This document shows, one piece after another, positions 1 through 8,669 of a DNA stretch of 64,000 nt. A model generated the notes under the pieces. The model was not told the DNA's origin. It did not search any database and saw only the letters and a program-made list of their open reading frames with translations. Where the stretch lies: contig NZ_JABGNA010000007.1 of assembly GCF_013149275.1 (NCBI RefSeq), positions 252,448 through 316,447 on the forward strand, given 5' to 3'. Position numbers and translations under genes: made by a program. The number at the start of each line of letters is the position of its first letter. Position 1 is the first letter of the stretch. This stretch comes from Mucilaginibacter sp. SG564. GTDB taxonomy: Bacteria > Bacteroidota > Bacteroidia > Sphingobacteriales > Sphingobacteriaceae.

Positions 1-1
1 T

Positions 2-190
2 TCTCCTGTAAAACATGATCACTCATTTTTACATGAGCAATTGTCGACCGTGCCTGTTGATGAAATTAAGAGCTATCTGCAATTACACGCGGATGCAAAT
101 GATACCCGTAGCCTGATGGATGGCGGACAGCAAATTAATACTGCAAATCTGGATGAAGATCTGTCGGACTATTTGGATTCCACTAATTAA
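2..190 (+). CDS. C-terminal fragment of an unidentified protein (cut by window start)
   Basis: An open frame enters from the left edge and runs to TAA at 188-190, giving about 62 residues with an acidic end (..LDEDLSDYLDSTN). No domain is recognisable. The next gene starts 11 bp downstream on the same strand, so the two are probably co-transcribed. In related bacteria a small secreted helical protein often follows an ECF sigma factor or anti-sigma-like gene, but nothing in this fragment proves that. The function is unknown. Confidence 0.6.
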   Translation, partial: SPVKHDHSFLHEQLSTVPVDEIKSYLQLHADANDTRSLMDGGQQINTANLDEDLSDYLDSTN

Positions 191-201
191 CGATACTTTT
201 A

Positions 202-690
202 ATGCGCATATTGATCAGGTATATTCTTATTTTATTTTTTATAATGGCAGCGGGTTACCAATCCTTTGCACAGGTAAATAACAACCTGGTGCAGAGGCAA
301 AAGATAACCCCTGCTCCTTTGCGTGATAAAAAAAACACCCGCCAGAAACTTGATGCGGCTCATGACAGGTTTATCACCAAGCAGCTTAACCTTACCGATG
401 AAGAATCGGCTAAATTTTGGCCCATATACCGTCAATATCAACAGGAGCTTACCGCCGTTAACGTGCTCAAGCGCCTAAACAACTCCAGCGCAGCGGCCAA
501 TGGTACCGAACAAATAGATAAAGAAATTTATTACGAAAGCCAGCAGGTAGCCATACGCAAGCGTTATAAAGACGCTTTTCTGAAAATACTCCCCCCCGAA
601 AAGGTAAGCGAGCTTTACAAAAGCGAACGCGAGTTCCGCGATGAGCTCATCAAACAACTCAGCGAACGCAGCGAAAGAGCAGGGAACTAA
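202..690 (+). CDS. Small secreted helical protein, Spy/CpxP-like
   Basis: 162 residues. An N-terminal hydrophobic stretch (about residues 5-20) is followed by a likely signal peptidase I site near SFAQ, so the protein should be periplasmic. The mature part is charged and helical and includes an LTDEESAKFWPIYRQYQQEL segment. That segment resembles the LTxxQ-type helices of Spy/CpxP-like proteins that Bacteroidota often encode next to sigma-factor genes. The ATG at 202 lies 11 bp after the preceding partial gene, suggesting one operon. The signal peptide and helical character are seen directly. The Spy-like role (envelope stress, chaperone or metal sensing) is an inference from this weak resemblance. 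Confidence 0.7.
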   Translation: MRILIRYILILFFIMAAGYQSFAQVNNNLVQRQKITPAPLRDKKNTRQKLDAAHDRFITKQLNLTDEESAKFWPIYRQYQQELTAVNVLKRLNNSSAAANGTEQIDKEIYYESQQVAIRKRYKDAFLKILPPEKVSELYKSEREFRDELIKQLSERSERAGN

Positions 691-862
691 CTAATTATTG
701 AATTATTGATTTAGTGAATTAGTGATTGGTTTTCAATTAGTGATTTTACAATAGCTAAAGTGTTAAGGGAAATGACGATTTTTGTATCGTCATAAATCAA
801 TAACTCAATAATTATTCTACTCCCCCAACTCAATAATTCACTAAATCAATAATTCACTAATT
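691..862 (+). repeat. Intergenic inverted repeat, 'attcactaa' word type (copy 1)
   Basis: The left arm (691-727) begins right after the upstream stop codon. The right arm (about 826-862) ends 8 bp before the downstream ATG. The arms are complementary over roughly 28 bp with few mismatches. Each is built from permuted words such as aattcactaa and aatcaataa. The right arm is G-poor on the coding strand. Three other loci in this window use the same words (4747-4840, 23773-23870, 37540-37628). Confidence 0.75.
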
Positions 863-870
863 GCTCTCCC

Positions 871-2064
871 ATGCCTACTCTTCGCCAGATCTTTTTAACC
901 AATAACGCGCAAACCACCAATTTTCCGCTGTTGCTGGAGTTTGAACGGGCCGAGGGAGTATATATGTATGATACGGCAGGCAAAGCCCATACCGACTTGA
1001 TATCGGGCATTGGCGTAAGCAGCCTGGGTCACGGCAACCCTAAAGTTATAGCAGCCATCAAACACCAGGTTGACCAATACATGCACCTGATGGTTTATGG
1101 CGAATACGTACAAACACCACAAGTGCGTTTTGCCGAAAAGCTGGTGTCTGTGCTGCCTCAAAATCTGCAGTCGGTATACTTTACCAATTCCGGTGCCGAG
1201 GCCGTTGAGGGAGCCTTAAAACTGGCCAAACGTTATACCGGACGCCAGCAGATCATCGCTTGCCATAACTCTTATCACGGCAGCACCCAGGGCGCCTTAA
1301 GCGTAATGGGCAACGAAGAATTTAAACAGGCTTACCGCCCCCTATTGCCTGGCGTAAGCTTTATACGTTTTAACGAGGCAGACGATCTGCAGCTCATCAC
1401 CCATCAAACCGCCTGCGTTATTATCGAAACGGTACAAGGCGAAGCTGGTATCCGTGTACCCGATTTTGCTTACATGCAGGCCCTGCGCAAGCGCTGCGAC
1501 GAAACCGGCACTTTGCTGATACTGGACGAGATACAGGCCGCTTTTGGCCGCACAGGTAAACTTTTCGCTTTTGAACATTTTGACATTGTACCCGATATTT
1601 TATTGCTGGCCAAAGCGCTGGGCGGCGGTATGCCTGTAGGTGCTTTTATCTCCTCTAACGCTATCATGGGCGCGCTGAAAGAAAACCCCATCCTGGGTCA
1701 CATTACCACCTTTGGCGGGCACCCGGTGTGTTGCGCCGCCGGACTGGCAGCATTAGAAGTACTACTGTACGACAACCTGGTATCCGGCGTAGCCGAAAAG
1801 GAAGCCCTGTTCCGCAAATTACTGGTTCACCCGGCTATTAAACAGGTACGGGGCAAAGGTCTTATGCTGGCTGTTGAACTGGACAACTTTGACCTGAATA
1901 AAAAAATAATCGACCGCTGCATTGAACACGGCATCATCACCGACTGGTTCTTGCATTGCAGCAACTCCATGCGTATAGCCCCTCCGCTTATTATTACTCC
2001 CGACCAAATTGAACATGCATGTAGTGTGATATTGGAGGCTGTTGAGTATTATACTGTAGATTAG
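871..2064 (+). CDS. Class III PLP-dependent aminotransferase (acetylornithine/ornithine aminotransferase-like)
   Basis: 397 residues, full length for fold-type I class III transaminases. Seen in the sequence: the cofactor phosphate loop NSGAEAVE (106-113), the family signature DEIQAAFGRTG (219-229), and the Schiff-base lysine K248 in LLLAKALGGG. The enzyme should move an amino group between an omega- or alpha-amino substrate and 2-oxoglutarate in the cytoplasm. The substrate cannot be fixed from the sequence. ArgD/RocD-like activity is plausible, but no arginine genes are adjacent, so many genomes would list it only as an aspartate aminotransferase family protein. It follows an intergenic inverted repeat whose right arm abuts the start codon. 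Confidence 0.93.
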   Translation: MPTLRQIFLTNNAQTTNFPLLLEFERAEGVYMYDTAGKAHTDLISGIGVSSLGHGNPKVIAAIKHQVDQYMHLMVYGEYVQTPQVRFAEKLVSVLPQNLQSVYFTNSGAEAVEGALKLAKRYTGRQQIIACHNSYHGSTQGALSVMGNEEFKQAYRPLLPGVSFIRFNEADDLQLITHQTACVIIETVQGEAGIRVPDFAYMQALRKRCDETGTLLILDEIQAAFGRTGKLFAFEHFDIVPDILLLAKALGGGMPVGAFISSNAIMGALKENPILGHITTFGGHPVCCAAGLAALEVLLYDNLVSGVAEKEALFRKLLVHPAIKQVRGKGLMLAVELDNFDLNKKIIDRCIEHGIITDWFLHCSNSMRIAPPLIITPDQIEHACSVILEAVEYYTVD

Positions 2065-2110
2065 CATAACGGCCAATCAGCTCATCCAATCAACTCCCAC
2101 ACGCATTATT

Positions 2111-2193
2111 GCTGAGGAGGAACGACGTGGCAATCCCCGATATGCAAAGCCACTCTGTATAGTTAGGGATTGCCACGCTGCGCTCGCAATGAC
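2111..2193 (+). repeat. Intergenic palindrome, 'gtcattgcgagg' type
   Basis: The 388-bp gap after the aminotransferase holds a hairpin with perfect 12-bp arms at 2126-2137 and 2166-2177, flanked by gaggaacgacg and cgctcgcaatgac. This resembles a dispersed repeat type seen between genes in many bacteria and again at 41595-41697. The remaining part, about 2200-2452, is A+T-rich leader DNA before the glycosyltransferase, and I see no further gene there. Confidence 0.7.
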
Positions 2194-2452
2194 ATATTCT
2201 TAAATTTATTATACTCCTATCCCCCAACGTAACTTTCAAGTTACTTTATTAAATAATATATTAAAATTTTTATTTTGAATTAAACTGGTATGGTTTGTGC
2301 ATTTATGGTATTATCTATACAAAAAGGATCGAAAAAGTCTGTTTCCTGTCAAAACAGATCAATACTGCTCTTTTTTATAGTCATAGTTTAAACAATTAAT
2401 TAAAAGGAATTGTTCAATCTATTACCATACGTTCTTAACATCTATACCCAAT

Positions 2453-4732
2453 ATGAAAATAGCATATATATCAACCTACCCTCCCCGCGAATGTGGCCTG
2501 GCCACGTTCAATCAAAACCTGATGCGGGCTATTAACGCCAATTTTCCCGAAAGACAATCTTTAGCGCATGGTGGCTTTGTGGTCGCGCTGAACGATTCGG
2601 AGAGTTTGCAGCATTACGAATACCCGGAGGAGGTGAAATATGTTATTCGCCAGGACCACCAGAAAGATTATATCCGTGCGGCCAACTATATCAATACCAG
2701 CAATGCCGACGTATGTATCATGGAGCATGAGTTTGGTATTTACGGCGGCGAAAGCGGCATCTACATTTTACCGCTGATCAACCGGCTCGAAAAACCATTG
2801 ATCTCGATACTGCATACCATATTAAAAGATCCCAGCTATGTGCAGCGTATCATCATTCGCGAAATAGCCGAGCAATCATCAAAGATCATTGTGATGAGTC
2901 AGCGGGCTGTGGAATTTTTAACCACCATTTATGATATCCCTGCCGAAAAGATCCAGATCATTGAACATGGTGTTCCGGATGTGGAAGCGCTGGTCAATAA
3001 TCCGGTTAAAAACCTGTCGTCATTTAAAAATCGCCGGGTGTTGTTAACCTTCGGTTTGCTGAGCCGCAATAAAGGTCTGGAAACCGTGGTAAAAGCATTG
3101 CCCCGCATTGTGGCCAAACATCCTGATGTAACTTATGTAATATTAGGCAATACCCATCCGGGCGTAATCAAAAGCTCAGGTGAAGAATACCGCGACCACC
3201 TCAAAACCCTGGCCGCCCAACTGGGTGTATCGGCCAACCTGGCTTTCATCAATAAATTTGTATCGGAAGAAGAGCTGGTAAATTACCTCACGGCCTGCGA
3301 AATTTATGTTACTCCATATTTGAACGAAGCGCAGATCACCAGTGGTACGCTCTCTTATGCCGTTGGTGCCGGAGCAGCCGTGGTATCAACCCCATACTGG
3401 CATGCAACCGAACTACTGGCCGATAAACGCGGCCGCCTGTTTGATTTTAAAAACGCCGACGCCCTGGCCGATACCGTTATTGAACTGCTTGATCAGGACC
3501 TGGTATTAAAAGAACTCAAAGAAAATGCTTATCAATATGGCTTACACCTGCGCTGGCCGGTAGTAGGTGCCGAGTTTATTAAAGTGGCCCAGGAAGCCAG
3601 TGTACGGTTTGATTTTAGCGATAAGATACTAAAAAACAGTATTGTTGATCCCGAGATATTGCCCAAATTCAGCCTTACGCATGTACTGCGCTTAACAGAT
3701 GATACCGGTATTGTACAACATGCCAAATACGGCATACCCAATTTAAAAGAGGGTTATTGCCTGGATGATAATGCCCGCGCGCTCATTATGGCGCTGATGG
3801 CTTATCAACGCAGCAAAAGCCGCGAAGCATTTGAGCTGCTCCCTATCTACCTCAGCTATATTCACTACATGCAAACGGATGATGGCAATTTCCGCAATTT
3901 CCTGAGTTTCGACCGGAGGTATCTGGACGAGGTAGGATCGGAGGATTCTTTCGGTCGTACCATTTGGGCGCTGGGGCACCTCATCGGTTGCGCGGCCAGC
4001 AACTCGTACCGGGAATTTGCATTGGAGATATTCCATAAATCGGTACCGCATTTTGAAAAGCTGGAACATTTAAGGGGCATGGCCAATACCATTATCGGCA
4101 TCAGTTCATACTTACAAGTGTATCCTACCGATGAAGGCATGGTGAACATACTGAACCGGCTTACGCAGCCGCTCATCGATGCTTATGAAAATACGCAATC
4201 GGAAGATTGGCAATGGTTTGAGGAGAAAATGACCTATGATAATGCCATACTGCCACTGGCCCTGCTGCATTCCTGCGAAATAACCGGGAATGAGGATGCC
4301 AAACGGATAGCATTGGCTACAATGGCGTTCCTGGATAAGCTCACGCTGTCAAACGGGTATCTGAGTCCGGTAGGAAATGATGGCTGGTATTATCGCGGCG
4401 GCAGCTTCCCTACGTTTGATCAGCAGGCTATTGAAACCATGGCCATGGTGCTGATGCATTTCCAGGCTTACCAGATATTCAGGGTGCCACAATATGTAGA
4501 GAAAATGTTCCTGAGCTATAAGTGGTTCCTGGGCGAAAACACGTTGCGCGCCCCTTTATATGATCATGAAACCAAAGGCTGCTGTGATGGTTTGCTGCCA
4601 ACCGGCATCAACCGTAACCAGGGCGCCGAAAGCACGCTGGCCTATCTCATATCGCACTTAACGGTACTGAAAGCCTTCGAACTGGAATACGAATATAACA
4701 AGTATGGCAATCAAAAAATGGAGATTTGTTAG
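2453..4732 (+). CDS. Two-domain glycosyltransferase: GT4 fused to a C-terminal helical carbohydrate-active-like domain
   Basis: 759 residues. Residues 1-390 form a GT-B fold GT4 enzyme. It has an N-terminal acceptor loop (STYPPRECGLATFNQNLMRA), EHEFGIYGGE near 91-100, and a C-terminal donor site NEAQITSGTLSYAVGAGAAV near 291-310. Residues about 400-750 are a second, mostly helical module. Its acidic/aromatic motifs are regularly spaced: YCLDDNARA (435-443), EDSFGRTIWALGHL (497-510), WQWFEEKMTYDNA (586-598), FDQQAIETM (655-663) and QGAESTLAYL (723-732). The spacing suggests an (alpha/alpha)6 toroid of the glycoside hydrolase/phosphorylase type. A second GT4 follows 110 bp downstream and a GH130 lies nearby, so a mannose-type glycan made and trimmed in the cytoplasm is a reasonable inference. 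The true substrate is unknown. Confidence 0.88.
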   Translation: MKIAYISTYPPRECGLATFNQNLMRAINANFPERQSLAHGGFVVALNDSESLQHYEYPEEVKYVIRQDHQKDYIRAANYINTSNADVCIMEHEFGIYGGESGIYILPLINRLEKPLISILHTILKDPSYVQRIIIREIAEQSSKIIVMSQRAVEFLTTIYDIPAEKIQIIEHGVPDVEALVNNPVKNLSSFKNRRVLLTFGLLSRNKGLETVVKALPRIVAKHPDVTYVILGNTHPGVIKSSGEEYRDHLKTLAAQLGVSANLAFINKFVSEEELVNYLTACEIYVTPYLNEAQITSGTLSYAVGAGAAVVSTPYWHATELLADKRGRLFDFKNADALADTVIELLDQDLVLKELKENAYQYGLHLRWPVVGAEFIKVAQEASVRFDFSDKILKNSIVDPEILPKFSLTHVLRLTDDTGIVQHAKYGIPNLKEGYCLDDNARALIMALMAYQRSKSREAFELLPIYLSYIHYMQTDDGNFRNFLSFDRRYLDEVGSEDSFGRTIWALGHLIGCAASNSYREFALEIFHKSVPHFEKLEHLRGMANTIIGISSYLQVYPTDEGMVNILNRLTQPLIDAYENTQSEDWQWFEEKMTYDNAILPLALLHSCEITGNEDAKRIALATMAFLDKLTLSNGYLSPVGNDGWYYRGGSFPTFDQQAIETMAMVLMHFQAYQIFRVPQYVEKMFLSYKWFLGENTLRAPLYDHETKGCCDGLLPTGINRNQGAESTLAYLISHLTVLKAFELEYEYNKYGNQKMEIC

Positions 4733-4746
4733 ATGTGGAGAGTGCT

Positions 4747-4840
4747 GAATGGTGAATAGTGAGTGGTAAAATAAAACTACATCCCTCACTATTCACCATT
4801 CCCCACTCACTAATTCACTAACTCACTAATTCACTAATTA
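4747..4840 (+). repeat. Intergenic inverted repeat, 'attcactaa' word type (copy 2)
   Basis: A perfect 17-bp inverted repeat (4747-4763 with 4785-4801) is followed by a tandem run of cactaattcactaactcac words (4804-4840) that ends a few bases before the ATG at 4843. It fills nearly the whole gap between the two co-directional glycosyltransferase genes. Confidence 0.8.
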
Positions 4841-4842
4841 AA

Positions 4843-5856
4843 ATGAAGGTTGCCGTATTATCGCCCGTCGCCTGGCGCACACCGCCAAGGCATTATGGCC
4901 CCTGGGAACAGATAGCATCAAACATTGCCGAAGGTTTGATAAAACTGGGCATCGATGTTACCCTTTTTGCCACCGGCGATTCGATAACCGCGGGAAAGCT
5001 GGAATCGGTTTGCGCTACGGGCTACGAGGAAGACCGTAGTCAGGATGCCAAAGTGTTGGAATGTTTGCATATCAGTAATCTGATGGAGCAGGCCGGTCGG
5101 TTTGATATTATCCATAACAATTTTGATTTTTTGCCGCTCACTTATTCGGGTTTAATCAAAACACCGCTGATAACTACCATTCACGGCTTTTCATCACCAC
5201 GCATTATCCCCGTATACAAAAAATATAACCACCGCGGCCATTACGTAAGTATTAGTAATGCCGACCGTAGCACCGAACTGGAATACCTGGCCACCGTTTA
5301 TAATGGGCTAAATACTGCCGATTTTGAATTTTATGAAAAGCCAGATTCGGATAAATATCTGCTTTACTTTGGCCGCATCCACCCGGATAAGGGCACAGCC
5401 GAAGCTATTTCCATTGCTCAAAAGAGCAAGCGCAAACTGCTCATAGCGGGCATAATCCAGGATGAAAATTATTACCGCGAAAAAGTAGAGCCGTTTTTAT
5501 CCGCCGAAATAGAATATATAGGTCATGCCGGGCCAGAAAACCGGAAACAGCTTTTGGGCAATGCCTATGCCTTGTTGCACCCCATCAGTTTTAATGAGCC
5601 TTTTGGCATGAGCGTAGCCGAGGCCATGCTTTGTGGCACGCCGGTGATCGCCTTTAACCGCGGATCGATGCCGGAGCTGATCAGGGATACCGAAACCGGT
5701 TTTTTGGTGGATAATATCGACGAAGCCGTAACAGCTGTTGATCAAATAAAAACAATTGACCGGGTGGCTTGCCATACTTGGGCAGCATCCCGGTTCTCAA
5801 AAGATAAGATGGCGGCTGATTATTTGGGCTTATATAAACAAATATTAAGCCCCTAA
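4843..5856 (+). CDS. Glycosyltransferase family 4
   Basis: 337 residues, slightly short for GT4 but complete. The N-terminus (VAWRTPPRHYGPWEQIASNI) is the acceptor-side start seen in GT4 proteins of this kind. The central YFGRIHPDKGTAEAI marks the start of the donor domain. FNEPFGMSVAEAMLCGTPVI carries the conserved E-x7-E nucleotide-sugar motif, followed by NRGSMPEL. It probably adds one sugar to the product of the neighbouring two-domain GT4. It ends 87 bp before the converging TetR gene, with a strong bidirectional terminator between them. Donor and acceptor are unknown. Confidence 0.92.
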   Translation: MKVAVLSPVAWRTPPRHYGPWEQIASNIAEGLIKLGIDVTLFATGDSITAGKLESVCATGYEEDRSQDAKVLECLHISNLMEQAGRFDIIHNNFDFLPLTYSGLIKTPLITTIHGFSSPRIIPVYKKYNHRGHYVSISNADRSTELEYLATVYNGLNTADFEFYEKPDSDKYLLYFGRIHPDKGTAEAISIAQKSKRKLLIAGIIQDENYYREKVEPFLSAEIEYIGHAGPENRKQLLGNAYALLHPISFNEPFGMSVAEAMLCGTPVIAFNRGSMPELIRDTETGFLVDNIDEAVTAVDQIKTIDRVACHTWAASRFSKDKMAADYLGLYKQILSP

Positions 5857-5874
5857 CCCCCAATTAAAATATTT

Positions 5875-5920
5875 GTTAAACGCTGCCGCGAGATTAGCGT
5901 ATCTCGTGGCAGCGTTTAAC
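5875..5920. terminator. Bidirectional terminator hairpin between convergent genes
   Basis: 20-bp arms 5875-5894 and 5901-5920 have one mismatch and a 6-nt loop (tagcgt). They lie between the GT4 gene (+) and the TetR gene (-). The stem is GC-rich in its middle, with A/T tracts at the base. Confidence 0.8.
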
Positions 5921-5943
5921 CGACAACATGTAATTTTTAATGT

Positions 5944-6546
5944 CTACGAACGCTCGATCGTGCCAATGATCCCGCCTATGGCTTTCTTCAATACCATATT
6001 ATTCATAGCAGGGTCAATATCTTTAAAATAGCGGTTCAGGGCTACCAGGCCATGTACAAACGACATGCATATCAGGTAATTGCACCGAAAAGTTTCCTCT
6101 GTCAATGCATTTGCTTTTACCAGTGGCTGCATCCCCTCGCGAAACAGGTTAATAAAGGTCGACAGCGCCGGGAAGGCCTTTTCCACATCCGCCACATCGG
6201 TACCTACCTTATACATTAACTGGTAAAGCTCGTTTTCACTGGTGGCAAAATAAAGAACGGCCCTTAATACGGTCTCCATTCTTTCTTTGGGATCGCTTAC
6301 CGTTGCCAACCGTTGCTGTATACAATTGATAAGCATGGCAAAACCCCGTTTTGACAATTCGATCAGCACCGCTTCCTTATTCAGGAAATAAGAATATACA
6401 ATAGTTGGACTGTATTCAATGGTATCAGCAATTTTTCGGATGCTTAATGCCTCGCATCCTTCATCTTTAACGATCCCCATCGCGGCATCAAGAATAAGCT
6501 GACGGACCTCTGCTTTTAAACGTTCCACCCGTTCTTTACTACCCAT
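5944..6546 (-). CDS. TetR family transcriptional regulator
   Basis: 200 residues, the usual TetR length. The N-terminal helix-turn-helix covers about residues 10-60 (ILDAAMGIVKDEGCEALSIR, then KIADTIEYSPTIVYSYFLNK). The rest is the helical ligand-binding and dimer domain, whose ligand cannot be predicted. It faces the glycosyltransferase pair and lies upstream, on the same strand, of a 420-bp gap before the GH130 3' end. It may regulate itself or the glycan module, but no clear palindromic operator was found. Confidence 0.93.
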   Translation of the reverse strand: MGSKERVERLKAEVRQLILDAAMGIVKDEGCEALSIRKIADTIEYSPTIVYSYFLNKEAVLIELSKRGFAMLINCIQQRLATVSDPKERMETVLRAVLYFATSENELYQLMYKVGTDVADVEKAFPALSTFINLFREGMQPLVKANALTEETFRCNYLICMSFVHGLVALNRYFKDIDPAMNNMVLKKAIGGIIGTIERS

Positions 6547-6700
6547 ACATTTTATAAATTGGTATGGCTAAAGTTAAAGCTTTTTATGATTATGAATAAC
6601 AATGCCAATGCTGTTGCAGCGGAATAAAAATGACCCTTTAGAACTCATATTTAAAAAATTAACCAGCGAAAATCTGCTGATAATTTAGTATATTTACTAT

Positions 6701-6754
6701 AATTCAACAGCCCGTTTTTTCCTGATCAAAAAGGAGAAAACGGGCTGTTGAATT
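6701..6754. terminator. Strong hairpin in the TetR/GH130 intergenic region
   Basis: Perfect 18-bp arms (6701-6718 and 6737-6754), extendable by about five more pairs, enclose a short A-rich loop. The minus-strand GH130 transcript would run into this hairpin before reaching the TetR promoter, so it can act as the GH130 terminator. Beyond it, 6755-6966 is A+T-rich with no visible gene. Confidence 0.65.
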
Positions 6755-6866
6755 AAGGGAAAAACAGAGCAAAAATCGCTCATTTCCAATACAGTTATTT
6801 GACAATCAATAATTTAATACTTTTTAAAGTTTCAAAAGCTGCTCAAAATCGTGTTGAAAATTTGTT

Positions 6867-6943
6867 AAAAAGTGTTAAAATGAGATTTTTTGAACAGTTT
6901 TTGAACGATTTTCACCCCATTTAGGCACAAAAAGTGTTAAAAT
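6867..6943. repeat. Pair of 15-bp direct repeats beside the GH130 3' end
   Basis: The word aaaaagtgttaaaat occurs exactly at 6867-6881 and 6929-6943, a 62-bp period. Related forms (gttgaaaatttgttaaa) lie just upstream. The word shares its aaaaagtgt start with the 31-bp dispersed repeat at 12266 and 46211. Its function is unknown. Confidence 0.6.
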
Positions 6944-6966
6944 TTAAGGTTTAAAAAGTTTTTGAC

Positions 6967-8466
6967 CTACGCTTTTTGTTTCCTGGTTTTGGCCCGGTGC
7001 TCGGCTGCGTCCTCTTTTAATTTTTTGAGGAGCTCGTCCAGGCAAACCTCGGCAAATGCAGTTGATGAGTCCGACACGCCATACGGGATAATGAGCTTAT
7101 CGTTATGCACGATGGTACCGCAGGAGTACAATACATTGGGTACATAGCCTTCCCGTTCGTCGCTGTTGGGGATAAGCAGGGGCTCCTTCAGGCGACCGAT
7201 CTCAATGGTTGGATCGTCAAGCTTCAAAAGGCTGGCGCCCAGCACATAGCGCCGCATAGGACCTACGCCATGGGTGATCATGATCCAACCTTCTTCAGTT
7301 TCTATAGGCGATCCGCAGTTACCTATCTGGATAAACTCCCAGGTAAATTTAGGCTGTTGCAGCAATACGGGTTTTTCCCAGATATTGATCTTGTCGGAGT
7401 ACATGATATAGTTATTGCATCCATCAATGCGCGATATCATCACAAACTTATCATTCACCTTACGAGGAAACAGGGCCAGGTTCTTGTTCTGAGCGCCAGC
7501 GCCATACAGGGGCATGATCTTAAAATTATAAAAGTCGGTGGTTTGCAGCAATTTGGGCATAATCAGCGAACCATCATAGGCAGTATAGGTAGCATAGTAT
7601 ACATAGGTGCCATCGTCATTGATAAATTTCACAAAGCGGGCATCTTCGATACCTTTGCGTTCGTACTCGGATATGGGGAATATGACCCTGTCTGATATAT
7701 CGGTATCCAATGAAAATACAATCTCATAGTAGGAATCGGCCAGCCAGAGTACCTTGTCGTATTCCAGGCGCTTCATGTCGCTCTCCTGTAGTTTCTGCGA
7801 ATCGAGAATGATGCGGCGCAGATTGGCGTACTCAAAATGATGATCGAGCTTTGATTCCAGCTCATTGATCACATCTATACTGATCTGGGTAATAGCGGCT
7901 TTTTCAAAGAACAGCTTTTTGTTATAAACAGCGTTCCGCACAATTTCGGCCTCATCAATATAGCTACCTGAAGGTTGAATGGTAATTTCATTATTTTTAT
8001 CGATCAGCGCTCTTCTGAAAGTGATAGAGGAGATATGGCCCTCACCTACTGCCCTAAAGCTGATGATCACTCGTTTCTGACCATCTTCCAACTCGGTTTG
8101 ATCTGGATCTTCTACTATGGATGGGTTAAAGAACGCCGCAGATTCAATGGAATATTCATGGGTAAAATAGGAGCCGATGAGTAGTTTTCGGTAAACTGTG
8201 AGGGTATCAAAATCAATGTTCAGCTCATTAAATAATGGCTTTAGCTTACTGCAATGCCGGTTTAGTACCCTGGTGATGTTACGATGCCTTTTGGAATACT
8301 CCTGCAGCAATGGCGAAATGATACCGAAAGCTTCTTCCTCGCTAATATCCATCACGCGTTCTATCACTTCTTTTGCACGGTCGTTCCCATTAAAAAAGAA
8401 TCTTGCTATAACGCGTTTGGGATCGGGATTAACTCTTATGGGTTTTCGTTCAATGGAAAGTCTCAT
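6967..8466 (-). CDS. GH130 family glycosidase/phosphorylase with N-terminal extension
   Basis: 499 residues. The C-terminal ~300 residues are a GH130 five-bladed beta-propeller. Motifs seen are GIEDARFVKF (272-281, including the expected catalytic Asp275), GNCGSPIETEEGWIMITHG (382-400) and EREGYVPNVLYSCG (437-450). The family acts on beta-mannosides, as phosphorylases (inverting, phosphate attacking) or hydrolases; I cannot decide which from sequence alone. The first ~180 residues are a helical extension that common GH130 enzymes of 300-400 residues lack. There is no signal peptide, so it should be cytoplasmic. Together with the two GT4 genes nearby it suggests synthesis and turnover of a beta-mannosyl glycan (inference). 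Confidence 0.9.
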   Translation of the reverse strand: MRLSIERKPIRVNPDPKRVIARFFFNGNDRAKEVIERVMDISEEEAFGIISPLLQEYSKRHRNITRVLNRHCSKLKPLFNELNIDFDTLTVYRKLLIGSYFTHEYSIESAAFFNPSIVEDPDQTELEDGQKRVIISFRAVGEGHISSITFRRALIDKNNEITIQPSGSYIDEAEIVRNAVYNKKLFFEKAAITQISIDVINELESKLDHHFEYANLRRIILDSQKLQESDMKRLEYDKVLWLADSYYEIVFSLDTDISDRVIFPISEYERKGIEDARFVKFINDDGTYVYYATYTAYDGSLIMPKLLQTTDFYNFKIMPLYGAGAQNKNLALFPRKVNDKFVMISRIDGCNNYIMYSDKINIWEKPVLLQQPKFTWEFIQIGNCGSPIETEEGWIMITHGVGPMRRYVLGASLLKLDDPTIEIGRLKEPLLIPNSDEREGYVPNVLYSCGTIVHNDKLIIPYGVSDSSTAFAEVCLDELLKKLKEDAAEHRAKTRKQKA

Positions 8467-8500
8467 ATAGAAGGAGGTATTTATTCTTTAACAGCATTAA

Positions 8501-8633
8501 CCCGAAATTGATTTCGATAATTTATATTCATTTTGGAATTTGAGCTTGACATTTAAAAACAGAGTAAATCTTGAAATATACTGCACCTGATTTTAAATAA
8601 AAATCCGAAATCTCAAATCCCAATTCCGAAATT
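8501..8633. repeat. Intergenic inverted repeat, 'ccgaaatctcaaatccc' word type
   Basis: The divergent gap between GH130 and the response regulator holds words such as cccgaaattgatttcg (8501-8516) and ttttggaatttgag. Complementary words ccgaaatctcaaatcccaat follow at 8604-8633. The pairing is imperfect. The style is the same as the other word-permuted intergenic repeats in the window. Promoters for both flanking genes should also lie here. Confidence 0.5.
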
Positions 8634-8669
8634 ATCTCTATTCTTATATCTTTTGTAAATTGCAGGCGT

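Noticed and set aside
4804..4840. Possible CRISPR-like tandem repeats
   Set aside because: The words are short, degenerate and lack spacers of constant length; no cas genes are present.
7105..7695. 196-residue open frame antisense to GH130
   Set aside because: It has no domain and overlaps conserved GH130 motifs on the other strand.
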